This document shows, in pieces, positions 32,769 through 40,004 of a stretch of DNA of 40,004 nucleotides. The stretch covers positions 1 to 40,004 of the forward strand of contig JAACJQ010000214.1 of assembly GCA_016879935.1 (NCBI GenBank), written 5' to 3'. The stretch comes from Archangiaceae bacterium (GTDB taxonomy: Bacteria; Myxococcota; Myxococcia; Myxococcales; Myxococcaceae). The first letter of the stretch is position 1; each line of letters begins with the position of its first letter. The notes beneath the pieces are model-generated. The model was not told the origin of the DNA and searched no databases. It saw only the letters and a list, made by a program, of their open reading frames with translations. The translations under genes were made by a program, and so were the position numbers.

Positions 32769-33908
32769 ATGTTCCCCGTGGATGCGGCCCGTTACGCATT
32801 CTTCGTGGGAAAGAGCGTCGCCACCTTCATCTCGAGACCGTCTCCCGTTCCCGGGCACGCGAAGGGCGTGCACCTCGAGCAGGGGCCCCGAGCGGTTCTG
32901 CCGATCACCTTTCACGAAGACACGGCCGTCGCCCGCTTCGACAGCATGGACTCGTTCGCCAGGCTGTGGGCCCACTCGATCACCGATGGCTGTCTGCGCC
33001 TCGAGGTTCCACTCCCCCGCAACCTCGAGTCGCCCGTCGGCTGCACGCTGCTGATCGGAGACGATCGTTTCCCCGCCCAGCGGCTCAAGGTGCTCGACGA
33101 GACGCGCGCGATGGTCGAGCTGATGCCCTCGCCCGCCCTGCTCACCTGCATCGCCCGCCACGCCCGCGAGCAGCACGAAGGCCGGCCAGTGCCCCGCCCG
33201 CCAGGCGTCACGCGGCTCGCCGATCGATTCGAGACCGCACTCGACGTGCAGTTCATCGACGTACCGCACCTGGCTGAACGCTTCGCCTCTGACATCTCCC
33301 GCGGAGGGCTCTTCGTCGCGTGCACGCCGCAGCCGCCGCTCTGCCAGACGCTCACGCTCCACATGAAGCTGCCCGATGGTCAGCGCCTCGACGTGCCGGT
33401 GCAGGTGATTCACCGAGTGACGCAGGGGCCGACGCCGGGAGTCGGCGTGCAGTTCGTCGGCCCGCACGACGAGGTCTTCAAGCCCATCGAAGCGCTGCTC
33501 TCGAAGTACGAGACCCGCAAACCCAAGGTGCTGGTGATCGACGACGAGGCGATCTGGCGCTCCACGATCGCGCGCGTGCTCGAGCCGATGGGCGTCGAAG
33601 TCGTGCTGGCGAAAGATGGCCGCGAGGGCCTGAACCGGCTCACCGATCTGCTGTTCGAGCTCGATCTCGTCGTGCTCGATCTGCACATGCCGTACATGGA
33701 TGGGCGCGGCCTGCTCGAGCGCGTTCGCCGTCATGGCAACGAGACCGGGCTTCGGCTGTTCCTCTTCTCGGCCGCGAACCCCGAAGAGCTGCGCGCGCTC
33801 GGTGAAGAGTCGCTCGCCAACGCCATCTTCTCGAAGCTCGATCCGCTCGAGAACCTGGTGAAGCGGCTGGCCTTCGAGCTGGGCAAACCGACGCCCGATC
33901 TCCGCTGA
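32769..33908 (+). CDS. PilZ-domain protein with C-terminal response-regulator receiver
   Basis: The 379-residue protein has a degenerate PilZ-like N-terminal region (about 42-120, with HSITDGCLRLEVP), a better PilZ-type domain (about 150-245) with DxSxxG as DISRGG (D175, S177, G180), and a complete receiver domain (252-372). The receiver has D258/D259, phospho-acceptor D304 (VVLDLHMP), S334 and K356. The RxxxR motif needed for c-di-GMP binding in canonical PilZ domains is not evident, so binding is doubtful. It resembles the PilZ family expanded in myxobacteria. Placed 68 bp after the tRNA and about 2 kb from the flagellar block, it could link a two-component signal to motility or surface behaviour. 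Confidence 0.88.
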   Translation: MFPVDAARYAFFVGKSVATFISRPSPVPGHAKGVHLEQGPRAVLPITFHEDTAVARFDSMDSFARLWAHSITDGCLRLEVPLPRNLESPVGCTLLIGDDRFPAQRLKVLDETRAMVELMPSPALLTCIARHAREQHEGRPVPRPPGVTRLADRFETALDVQFIDVPHLAERFASDISRGGLFVACTPQPPLCQTLTLHMKLPDGQRLDVPVQVIHRVTQGPTPGVGVQFVGPHDEVFKPIEALLSKYETRKPKVLVIDDEAIWRSTIARVLEPMGVEVVLAKDGREGLNRLTDLLFELDLVVLDLHMPYMDGRGLLERVRRHGNETGLRLFLFSAANPEELRALGEESLANAIFSKLDPLENLVKRLAFELGKPTPDLR

Positions 33909-33914
33909 AGGCGC

Positions 33915-35474
33915 TCACTCCTTCGGAGCGGGGCCGATCAGCAGGAACCCACCTTCGAGCGCGCGCGTGGGCCTCGTGGCCTGCCAGACCTTCACCTGAT
34001 CGAGGAACACCTGCGGGTCGTACGGCAGCAGGTCCATCTCAAGGTTCACGAGGGCGATCGCGCCAGGGCGGTTCATGCACTCGAAGTCCGAGAGGGGCAG
34101 CATTCGGCGCGAGTACCCGAGGTGTGGGAACAGTGAGGTCTGGGTGCAGACGATCGGCGCCGTCTTCGCCGCTTCCCACGCGGCGGCGAGCTGCGCGTGC
34201 TTCGCCCACTCGACCGGAGCCGCGCGCGGATACGACGAGCCCAACACCGCGAACAGCCCGAGCGCGAGCATCACCACACCTTCACGCCACTTCGCCGTCG
34301 GCAGCGCACGCCACACGGCCCACGCATCGAGCACGCCGAACACCGCGAACGCGAGCAACGGCAACGCGTAGTAGCCGCCGAGCTCTCGCATCATCGGGTA
34401 GTTCGCAGCGCCCAACAGCAGCACCGTCGGAATCAAACCACCCACGGCACGCGGCGACCGGAACGGCACCAGCAGCAACGGCAGGAAGAACGCCCACCAG
34501 CGCGAGGTGACGACCTTCACCGCGAGCAACCACGGGTGCGAGAGCATGCCGAGCACGACGGCCTTCGGGGTGTCTCCGAAGTCGCTCCAGAACCCCCAGT
34601 ACGGCGGCGCCGCGTGACCCGTGAGCCGCGGCTGCAGGAGCCCCACGTACAGCGCGAGCCACGCCAGCGAGACGACGCTGACGAGCAGCGCCTGTCTCCA
34701 TCGCCAGCGCTCGACCGCCGTCGCCACCAGCACGAAGCCCAGCACGAACAGCACCGAGTCTTCTTTCGTGCACAACAACGCCACCAGCGACAAGCCGACG
34801 ATCTCGTCGTTGCGCTCGATCCACCCCACGAGGAACCAGAGGGTCAGCAACGGCAGCAGCAGCTCGGGCCGGAAGCCGGCATGCAGTGAGCGGCCCACCC
34901 ACGCGTTGCTGAGCCAGAGCAGCGTGACCAGCAGCTCGAGCGCTCCGTGGGGCCCACCGCAGGCCAGCCGAACCAGCCGCCGCGCGGGGAAGACGCCCAT
35001 CCACACGATCAGGGGCGCGCTCACCACGAGCCACAGCGGCGAATCGATCACCTCGTGCAGCGGCACCCACAACAGCAGGATGAAGCTCGAGTGAACGCCA
35101 AAGTGGTTCACGTCGTAGATGGGCGAGTAGCCGAGCCGCCCGTGATGCGTGCTCTCGAGCATCCAGTCGAAGATGCTGAAGTCGACGCCGTTGACGCGGA
35201 ACCCGAAGAACCACGTCAGCCCGATCACCTGCAGCCAGACGAAGCTCGCAAAGAGGAGCGTCTTCCATGCGCGGGGGTCGAGGCCGAGCGCGAAGTCAGC
35301 CGGGCGTTTCCACCAGGCGACCAGCAGCAGCAGCGAGATCACGATCTGCGGGTAGTGAAACGAGACGGCGTCTCCGACGAACGGGCCGAGCGCCGCAGCG
35401 ACCAGCATCGCCACCGCCGCGACCTGCGCCAGCCTGGAGGGAGACAGCCACCGTTCCACGAGCAGGCTCGTCAC
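33915..35474 (-). CDS. DUF2079-family polytopic membrane protein
   Basis: The 519-residue protein, starting at a GTG, has about ten hydrophobic helices. It shows the DUF2079 pattern after the second helix: NGVDFSIFDWMLESTHHG, then YDVNHFGVHSSFILLLWVPLHEV. In this family the FD and H-x5-H residues lie in the first periplasmic loop, resembling GT-C glycosyltransferases. A soluble end (about 415-519) includes TQTSLFPHLGYSRRM. Function is unproven; transfer of a lipid-linked sugar is the usual guess for the fold. It is convergent with the PilZ gene, 6 bp apart, and divergent from glutaredoxin. Confidence 0.8.
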   Translation of the reverse strand: MTSLLVERWLSPSRLAQVAAVAMLVAAALGPFVGDAVSFHYPQIVISLLLLVAWWKRPADFALGLDPRAWKTLLFASFVWLQVIGLTWFFGFRVNGVDFSIFDWMLESTHHGRLGYSPIYDVNHFGVHSSFILLLWVPLHEVIDSPLWLVVSAPLIVWMGVFPARRLVRLACGGPHGALELLVTLLWLSNAWVGRSLHAGFRPELLLPLLTLWFLVGWIERNDEIVGLSLVALLCTKEDSVLFVLGFVLVATAVERWRWRQALLVSVVSLAWLALYVGLLQPRLTGHAAPPYWGFWSDFGDTPKAVVLGMLSHPWLLAVKVVTSRWWAFFLPLLLVPFRSPRAVGGLIPTVLLLGAANYPMMRELGGYYALPLLAFAVFGVLDAWAVWRALPTAKWREGVVMLALGLFAVLGSSYPRAAPVEWAKHAQLAAAWEAAKTAPIVCTQTSLFPHLGYSRRMLPLSDFECMNRPGAIALVNLEMDLLPYDPQVFLDQVKVWQATRPTRALEGGFLLIGPAPKE

Positions 35475-35550
35475 CGAAAACCGGAGTCAGGGCAAGCGCT
35501 TCCAGCCCTCCGATGCGCGAGCGCGCGGGCCGCGTTAGACCGCCAGAGCC

Positions 35551-35808
35551 ATGAAAGACGTCACCATCTACACCACCGACTACTGCCCCTACTGTCGCCA
35601 GGCCGAGCGCTTCCTCACCGAGCAGCAGGTGCCCTTCAAGAGCGTCGACGTGACCGGCGACGACGAGATGCGCATGAAGCTCGTCGACATGAGCGGCGGT
35701 CGAAAGACGGTGCCCCAGATCTTCATCGGCGGAGCCCCCATCGGCGGCTACTCCGACATGATGGCGCTCCATCAGAAGGGTGAGCTGTTGCCCCTGCTGA
35801 ACGGGTGA
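35551..35808 (+). CDS. Glutaredoxin, dithiol type (Grx3-like)
   Basis: This 85-residue protein is a complete small glutaredoxin: an IYTTDYCPYC active site with C12 and C15, the cis-Pro motif TVPQIFI that contacts glutathione, and the GGYSDM motif. It reduces disulfides and ribonucleotide reductase using glutathione. It stands alone between the divergent DUF2079 gene and a lipoprotein gene more than 260 bp downstream. Confidence 0.95.
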   Translation: MKDVTIYTTDYCPYCRQAERFLTEQQVPFKSVDVTGDDEMRMKLVDMSGGRKTVPQIFIGGAPIGGYSDMMALHQKGELLPLLNG

Positions 35809-35891
35809 ACGCAGCCCGCCCACACGGCCTCACCGGGCGTTTGGAGACTCGCAACCCATCGGTCTTCCGAGGCTTTTCTTGCCTCACAGAT

Positions 35892-35914
35892 GTCACACAA
35901 GCCGACTTGTGGAC
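35892..35914. promoter_or_regulatory. Imperfect palindrome upstream of a lipoprotein gene
   Basis: GTC-a-CACAAG-CCGA-CTTGTG-GAC is a 9-bp interrupted palindrome with one extra base on the left arm, about 160 bp before the lipoprotein ATG at 36073. A second inverted repeat, GAGGC-ttttctt-GCCTC, lies just before it and could be the end of the glutaredoxin transcript. The palindrome may be an operator or an RNA hairpin. Confidence 0.35.
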
Positions 35915-36072
35915 CCACCGATCATCCATGTTACTCAGGTGGTGAGTGCCGGCCCGTTCGCCGTCCTCCCGACACAAGATTCGTGGTGCCCCACAGGCCC
36001 CGAGGGCGTGCTCGAGTGAGGAAAGCAGAACAGGCCGGCACTCGTTTTGTTTGGTGCCGCGGAGGGGACTCA

Positions 36073-37053
36073 ATGCGGGCGTTGCTGCTGTCGCTGGCGC
36101 TGCTGGGAGCGGTGGGCTGTTCGGGCCTGAACCGGGTCGTCAAACCGCCTCCGCAGCCGCTCGAGCTGACGACCGTCTTCGTCTACCCGGTCACCCTCAA
36201 CGGCATGGAGCGCAACGCCCCGCGCGTCTTCGAGCTCTCGCAGCGCGCGCTCGATCGTGCGGTGAAGGAAGGCGGCGAGAAGCTCGCGTTCTACGGCCCG
36301 CTCGAGTTCAAGGTGATGAAGCCCGAGGTCGACAACGCGTGGGTCGCGACCGATGCGATTCCGGTGCTGGTGCGCTCGGGGTCGAGACCTGATCAGGGCG
36401 CGGCGCTGCGCATCACCGTGGAGCGACGCGTCGCGAGCTCGAGCACCCTGACCGAGACGAAGAAGGGCGCGAAGGCCACCTCGAACGAAGAGACGACCTG
36501 GCTCGTTCATGCCGAGCTGCTGCATCCCTCATCGACCACGACGCTGATCGAGCTCTCGGGCCAGGTGCTCTTCGATCCGTTCGCGACCCCGCCGCCCGAG
36601 GCCGAGTGGGATCCCGCTCCGCAGCTGAGCGCGCTGGTCGACTCGATCGTCACCGCCGCGGTGAAGCACGCGCTCGATCATGCAGGCACCCGCTCCACCC
36701 TGCCCCTCGGGGCTGCGACCTTCGCCGTCACGCCGGCGACTGCGCAGTGGTTTCCCGAAGCCGCGAGCGATGCCGAGGCCGACGCGCTCCAGCGAGAGAT
36801 TCAGCTGCAGAACAAGGCGCGGCTGCTCGCTCCCGGAGTCACCGAAGCGCAGGCGACGACCCTGGCGAAGGCGATCGCCGGTACGGCGGTGCTCGTCGGT
36901 GACGGCAAGCTGCAGCCGGGCGATGTGGTGCTGAAGGTCGATCAGGTACCGGCTCTGCCGAACGTGCTCTCCCGGATTCGCTTCAAGCAGGCGCCGGCCG
37001 AGCTCGAGGTGAAGCGCGCCTCGGGCGCGGTCGAGCCGCTCGTCTGGCCGTGA
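36073..37053 (+). CDS. Lipoprotein of unknown function with PDZ-like C-terminus
   Basis: The ATG at 36073, preceded by GGAGG at a 7-nt spacing, gives 326 residues with a lipoprotein signal and Cys16 (GAVGC). The body (about 25-225) has mixed strands and a FVYPVTLNGMERNAPRVFELSQRALDRAV-type start (near residues 36-64) that is not recognised. The last 60 residues (DGKLQPGDVVLKVDQVPALP to ELEVKRASGAVEPLVW) resemble half of a PDZ domain of the kind found in HtrA-like proteins, though without a protease. Its stop is directly followed by the convergent trypsin-like gene. It is preceded by about 260 bp of non-coding DNA. Confidence 0.75.
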   Translation: MRALLLSLALLGAVGCSGLNRVVKPPPQPLELTTVFVYPVTLNGMERNAPRVFELSQRALDRAVKEGGEKLAFYGPLEFKVMKPEVDNAWVATDAIPVLVRSGSRPDQGAALRITVERRVASSSTLTETKKGAKATSNEETTWLVHAELLHPSSTTTLIELSGQVLFDPFATPPPEAEWDPAPQLSALVDSIVTAAVKHALDHAGTRSTLPLGAATFAVTPATAQWFPEAASDAEADALQREIQLQNKARLLAPGVTEAQATTLAKAIAGTAVLVGDGKLQPGDVVLKVDQVPALPNVLSRIRFKQAPAELEVKRASGAVEPLVWP

Positions 37054-38010
37054 TCAGTTGAGCAGCGTGGGCTTGCCCGAGGGCGGCCCCGACGTCATGC
37101 CCATGCGCGTACGCATGTACTTCTCGATCACGCTCAGGAGCCCATCGAACGCGTCTCGCATCGCCCACGCCTGGTGATCGACGTCCGAGAGCCCGCCCGC
37201 CTTCTTGAGCCCGTCACGCAGCGCCGTCTGCACGCCAGGGCAATCGGGGCGCGCGTCGATGAGCTGCTTGGCCACCTGCTGGTAGAGCCGGTAGCACTTC
37301 TCGATGTCGCCCTCGTTGTACGCGGGCGCGCCTTGCGAGATCACGCCAGCGATCGCCTTCGTGGTCGCCTCGAGCCCGGCCAGGTTCGAGCCCTCGAGCA
37401 ACGACAGCGGGTGCTGCGGAATCTGGCGCGTCGGCCCCCGCCTGGGCCGGTTGAGCACCGAGAGCGGCAGCTGCTGGTTCATCGGCATCAGCGGCTCGAT
37501 GTGCTTCCAGGGCACGCCCAGCGCCACGACGCCATCGTCACTCTCGGCCATCGTGACGATGCCCAGCACCGAGCCATCGGCGCCCACGAGCGGCCCACCG
37601 GAGGCGTCGGAAGGAACAGGCCCCTGCATCGTGTAGACGGTGAGCCCGGGCCCGATCACCTGCGGGTTGCCGAGCACGCCTTCGACCCAGCGCACGCGGT
37701 CTTCGCTGGGCACCAGGCCGAAGACGAACACCTTCTGACCCTCTTCCGCGATCTTCGAGCCCGCCGGCTTCACCGGAGACGCGTCGAGCAGCCCGACGTC
37801 GAGGATCGCCAGGTCGCGCTTCACGTCGACCGCACAGACGGCCTGCACGGGGAGCCGGCGCCCATCGGCGAGGTGCGCGACGATCGTCTTCTCGTTCGCC
37901 ACCACGTGGAAGTTGGTCACGATGCGCCCGTTGGGCGCGACGAAGCCCAGCCCGTAGGCGCGCTCGAGCTCGAGGACGACGATCGCCGTGGCCGCGTCCA
38001 ACGGAGTCAT
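37054..38010 (-). CDS. Trypsin-like serine protease (S1/HtrA fold) without export signal
   Basis: From the ATG at 38010 (AGAGGG about 10 nt upstream) the protein is 318 residues. A chymotrypsin fold occupies about 1-180 with the triad H35 (TNFHVV), D66 (RDLAILDV) and S137 (SDASGGPLVG). The remaining 130 residues are helical, with CYRLYQQVAKQLIDARPDCPG, and have no PDZ domain. No signal peptide is visible from this start or from the alternative ATG at 38055, so it may be cytoplasmic, which is uncommon for this family. It is convergent with the PDZ-like lipoprotein gene and divergent from the Nudix gene. Confidence 0.83.
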   Translation of the reverse strand: MTPLDAATAIVVLELERAYGLGFVAPNGRIVTNFHVVANEKTIVAHLADGRRLPVQAVCAVDVKRDLAILDVGLLDASPVKPAGSKIAEEGQKVFVFGLVPSEDRVRWVEGVLGNPQVIGPGLTVYTMQGPVPSDASGGPLVGADGSVLGIVTMAESDDGVVALGVPWKHIEPLMPMNQQLPLSVLNRPRRGPTRQIPQHPLSLLEGSNLAGLEATTKAIAGVISQGAPAYNEGDIEKCYRLYQQVAKQLIDARPDCPGVQTALRDGLKKAGGLSDVDHQAWAMRDAFDGLLSVIEKYMRTRMGMTSGPPSGKPTLLN

Positions 38011-38082
38011 CTGCCGCGGCCCTCTGGTGACTGAAGCATCCGACACTCCACGCATGGGCCGGCCCCATGCGATACCTGACTC

Positions 38083-38643
38083 ATGCCCGAACCGCGCCCG
38101 TGGAACCTGCTGCGAACCAGAGCCGTGAGGGACTTTCGCATTTTCACAGCCAGCACGCTCGACGTCACCGACCCCCGAACGGGTACCGAGTACGTCCGTA
38201 CGGTCCTCCAGTGCCCCGACTGGGTCAATGTGGTCGCCCTCACCCCCGATCAGTCCGTGATCCTGGTGCGGCAGTTCCGCTTCGGCACCTGGTCGAACAC
38301 CCTGGAGATCCCCGGAGGCATGGTCGACCCCCACGAGACCGACGTTCAAGCCGCCGCCATGCGGGAGCTGGAAGAAGAGACCGGCTTCGTTCCAGGCTCA
38401 GTGGAACTGCTGGGCGTCTCGCACCCCAACCCCGCCATTCAGACGAATCGGCTGCACAGCTACCTGGCGCGTGACTGCCGCAAGGTTCACGACGGCAAGC
38501 AGGACGGCAGCGAAGACATCGAGCTGGTGCTGGTCGACCGTCAGCGCGTTGCCGAGCTGGTGAAGCGCGGCGAGATCTCGCACTCGCTGGTGCTCGCCGC
38601 CTTCCTGTTCGACAGCCTCGGGCCCCGCGCGCTCACTTCTTGA
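38083..38643 (+). CDS. Nudix hydrolase, ADP-ribose pyrophosphatase-like
   Basis: The 186-residue protein has a Nudix box, GGMVDPHETDVQAAAMRELEEETG by pieces: a G-x5-E start and the catalytic RELxEETG helix. The spacing between the first Glu and the RE pair is one residue longer than the canonical x7. The N-terminal beta-sheet (VNVVALTPDQSVILVRQFRFG) is typical of the ADP-sugar branch, where an RQxR pair precedes the box. It would hydrolyse a nucleoside diphosphate linked to a sugar; the exact substrate is unknown. Its last 11 bp overlap the end of the convergent WD40 gene. Confidence 0.9.
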   Translation: MPEPRPWNLLRTRAVRDFRIFTASTLDVTDPRTGTEYVRTVLQCPDWVNVVALTPDQSVILVRQFRFGTWSNTLEIPGGMVDPHETDVQAAAMRELEEETGFVPGSVELLGVSHPNPAIQTNRLHSYLARDCRKVHDGKQDGSEDIELVLVDRQRVAELVKRGEISHSLVLAAFLFDSLGPRALTS

Positions 38644-39574
38644 AGAGCTTCACCAGGCCCATGTCGGTGGCCGCGACCCACGTGCCATCGGGTGAGATCG
38701 CCACGGCAGCCTGCTGCTGGGTCGTGAACGTCTTCACCACGGTGGCCTTCGCCACGTCCCACACGCGAATGGCCTTGTCGGCCGACGAAGTGACCAGGAA
38801 CGCACCATCGGGCGTGAGGCCGGCCGACATCACCTCGGCGGAGATGCGCTTCTCGGGCATCGTGTTGTCGATCTTCGGGCCCGCCAACGTGATGGTGCGC
38901 TTCCCCGTCTTCGCGTCGAAGCCGAGCACGTCGGGGTTCTTCTGGCTCCAGCTCAGCAGCACGCTGGCGTCTTTCGAGAGCAGCAGTGAGCCGAGCAGGT
39001 TGTCGGTCGCGAGATCCTTCTTCTGCTTGCCGGTCTTCAGATCGATCGACTTGAGGTGGTGATCGGCCGACGAGACGAGCGCTTCTTTGCCGTCGGGCAT
39101 CATCACCACCGAGTTGGCGCGCAGATCGAACAAGCGCTTGCCGTCTTTCACCGAGTGCAGCGCGCCGTTGCCGTTGAAACCGGTGACCGCCACGCGCTCG
39201 CCCGTGAAATCGAACGCCACCTGGGCAATCGCGTCGGGGTGCAGCCACGTCTGCAGCAGCTTGCCGCCCGGCAGCTCGACGACCCGAACCTCGAGCGACG
39301 AGTCTCCGATGGCCAGCCGCTTGCCGTCGGCCGAGAACGCGAGCGCGATGGGCTGCTGCTTGGCGTCAGGCACGGTGAGGGTGACGGCCCCGCTCTCGAG
39401 ATCCCACACACGCACGGTCTTGTCTCGGCTGCCCGAGGCGAGCGACTTGCCGTCAGGGCTGAAGGCCACCGAGATGACCGCGTCGGTGTGGCCCCGAAGG
39501 AGCGCGGGAGAACCCGGCAGCAACGGGTCGACGGGAATGGCAGCGAGCAGCAGCGAGAACACCAACGACGTCAT
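38633..39574 (-). CDS. Exported WD40-repeat protein
   Basis: The ATG at 39574 lies inside the moaC stop (ATGA), giving 313 residues; a GTG three bases earlier is possible. A short signal peptide (SLVFSLLLAAIP) is followed by WD40 repeats, clearest at the ends: GHTDAVISVAFSPDGKSLASGSRDKTVRVWD and FLVTSSADKAIRVWDVAKAT (residues about 28-58 and 258-280). Weaker blades lie between. It should form a seven-bladed propeller in the periplasm or on the surface. Coupling to moaC is probably only positional. Its stop overlaps the end of the convergent Nudix gene. Confidence 0.85.
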   Translation of the reverse strand: MTSLVFSLLLAAIPVDPLLPGSPALLRGHTDAVISVAFSPDGKSLASGSRDKTVRVWDLESGAVTLTVPDAKQQPIALAFSADGKRLAIGDSSLEVRVVELPGGKLLQTWLHPDAIAQVAFDFTGERVAVTGFNGNGALHSVKDGKRLFDLRANSVVMMPDGKEALVSSADHHLKSIDLKTGKQKKDLATDNLLGSLLLSKDASVLLSWSQKNPDVLGFDAKTGKRTITLAGPKIDNTMPEKRISAEVMSAGLTPDGAFLVTSSADKAIRVWDVAKATVVKTFTTQQQAAVAISPDGTWVAATDMGLVKLFKK

Positions 39575-40004
39575 CACTTCCTCCTCGACTTGAGCTTCGC
39601 CTCACCCACTTCTTTGCGGGTCCACACGCCCGAGCGCCCACCACTCTTGTGCTCGAGCTGCACCGACTCGATGACCATGCCGCGGTCGATCGACTTGAGC
39701 ATGTCGTACACCGTGAGCGCCGCGGCCGAGACGGCGGTGAGCGCCTCCATCTCGACGCCGGTGCGGTCGACTGTCTTCACGGTGACCTTGATGTCGACGC
39801 CGACCGAGCCTGCCGAGAGATCGACCTCGACGCCCGACAGGCCGATCGGGTGACAGAGCGGAACGAGCTCGGGGGTGCGTTTGGCCCCCATGATCGCGGC
39901 GACGCGGGCTGCGGCCAGCACGTCGCCCTTCTCGACCGTGCGATCACGAATGGCCGTCAACGCCGCGCTCGACATGCGCACCCGGCCCTTGGCCACGGCC
40001 ACCC
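39574..40004 (-). CDS. moaC: Cyclic pyranopterin monophosphate synthase MoaC (5' end outside window)
   Basis: The visible 143 codons match MoaC from shortly after its N-terminus: VAKGRVRMSS, then VEKGDVLAAARVAAIMGAKRT, PLCHPI with the active-site His, the GVEMEALTAVSAAALTVYDM signature, and the end region IESVQLEHKSGG. MoaC makes cyclic pyranopterin monophosphate in molybdenum cofactor synthesis. About 15-20 N-terminal residues, including the usual start, lie beyond 40004, so the GTG at 40002 is not taken as the start. The stop overlaps the ATG of the WD40 gene. Confidence 0.94.
   Translation of the reverse strand, partial: VAVAKGRVRMSSAALTAIRDRTVEKGDVLAAARVAAIMGAKRTPELVPLCHPIGLSGVEVDLSAGSVGVDIKVTVKTVDRTGVEMEALTAVSAAALTVYDMLKSIDRGMVIESVQLEHKSGGRSGVWTRKEVGEAKLKSRRK

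Noticed and set aside
35890-36072. N-terminal extension of the PDZ-like lipoprotein from 35890
   Set aside because: The extension is Cys/Arg/Pro-rich without family character, whereas the ATG at 36073 has a GGAGG site and starts a clear lipoprotein signal.

Overview
The window is high-GC DNA from a deltaproteobacterial, probably myxobacterial-type (Myxococcota-like) chromosome. That placement is an inference. It rests on the PilZ-receiver hybrid protein, the PEGA-domain and Kelch-repeat envelope proteins, a stand-alone acyl-CoA mutase pair, and densely packed genes with many 4-bp ATGA/GTGA overlaps and frequent GTG starts. No phage, insertion sequence or CRISPR array is visible. What stands out for such a genome is a large flagellar locus, because the classical cultured myxobacteria glide and lack flagella.

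Region 1 (1-6147, minus strand) is acyl-CoA metabolism. It holds the start of an HMG-CoA lyase gene, a stand-alone B12-binding mutase subunit, a SAM methyltransferase, a protein with a DUF2185/Imm33-like C-terminus, the catalytic mutase subunit, a class I/II aminotransferase and a tail-anchored hypothetical protein. The mutase has Phe and Gln at the two positions that separate isobutyryl-CoA mutase from methylmalonyl-CoA mutase. It also carries a histone-like lysine/alanine N-terminal tail.

Region 2 (6241-15763) is envelope and signalling. It holds a CehA/McbA-type PHP-domain lipoprotein, a small membrane protein, a Kelch-repeat lipoprotein, a PEGA-domain protein, a membrane histidine kinase with an NtrB-like core and, overlapping it, an M16 metallopeptidase.

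Region 3 (15765-30915) is the flagellar locus. A fliJ-like gene is divergent from a long co-directional series: flgF, flgG, flgA, flgH, flgI, a flgJ rod-binding domain fused to an M23 peptidase, flgM, a flgN-like gene, flgK, flgL, a 651-residue protein of unknown function, fliC, fliD, fliS, a small fliT-position gene and a GT2 glycosyltransferase with a TPR-like tail. A strong sigma-54 -24/-12 element precedes flgF and a sigma-28-type element precedes fliC. The anti-sigma factor gene flgM lies between them in the sigma-54-driven part. This fits the usual two-step logic: sigma-54 makes the basal body and hook-associated parts plus FlgM, and export of FlgM then frees sigma-28 for flagellin. The fliC leader has a 5' stem-loop. 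The fliC-fliD gap has a 104-bp tandem repeat and an intrinsic terminator.

Region 4 (30916-40004) is mostly housekeeping: ffh (SRP54), tRNA-Leu(UAA), a PilZ-receiver protein, a DUF2079 membrane protein, glutaredoxin, a lipoprotein, a trypsin-like protease, a Nudix hydrolase, a WD40 protein and a 5'-truncated moaC. Best candidates for something undescribed are the 651-residue protein between flgL and fliC, the FlgJ-M23 fusion, and the repeat-flanked divergent fliJ/flgF control region.
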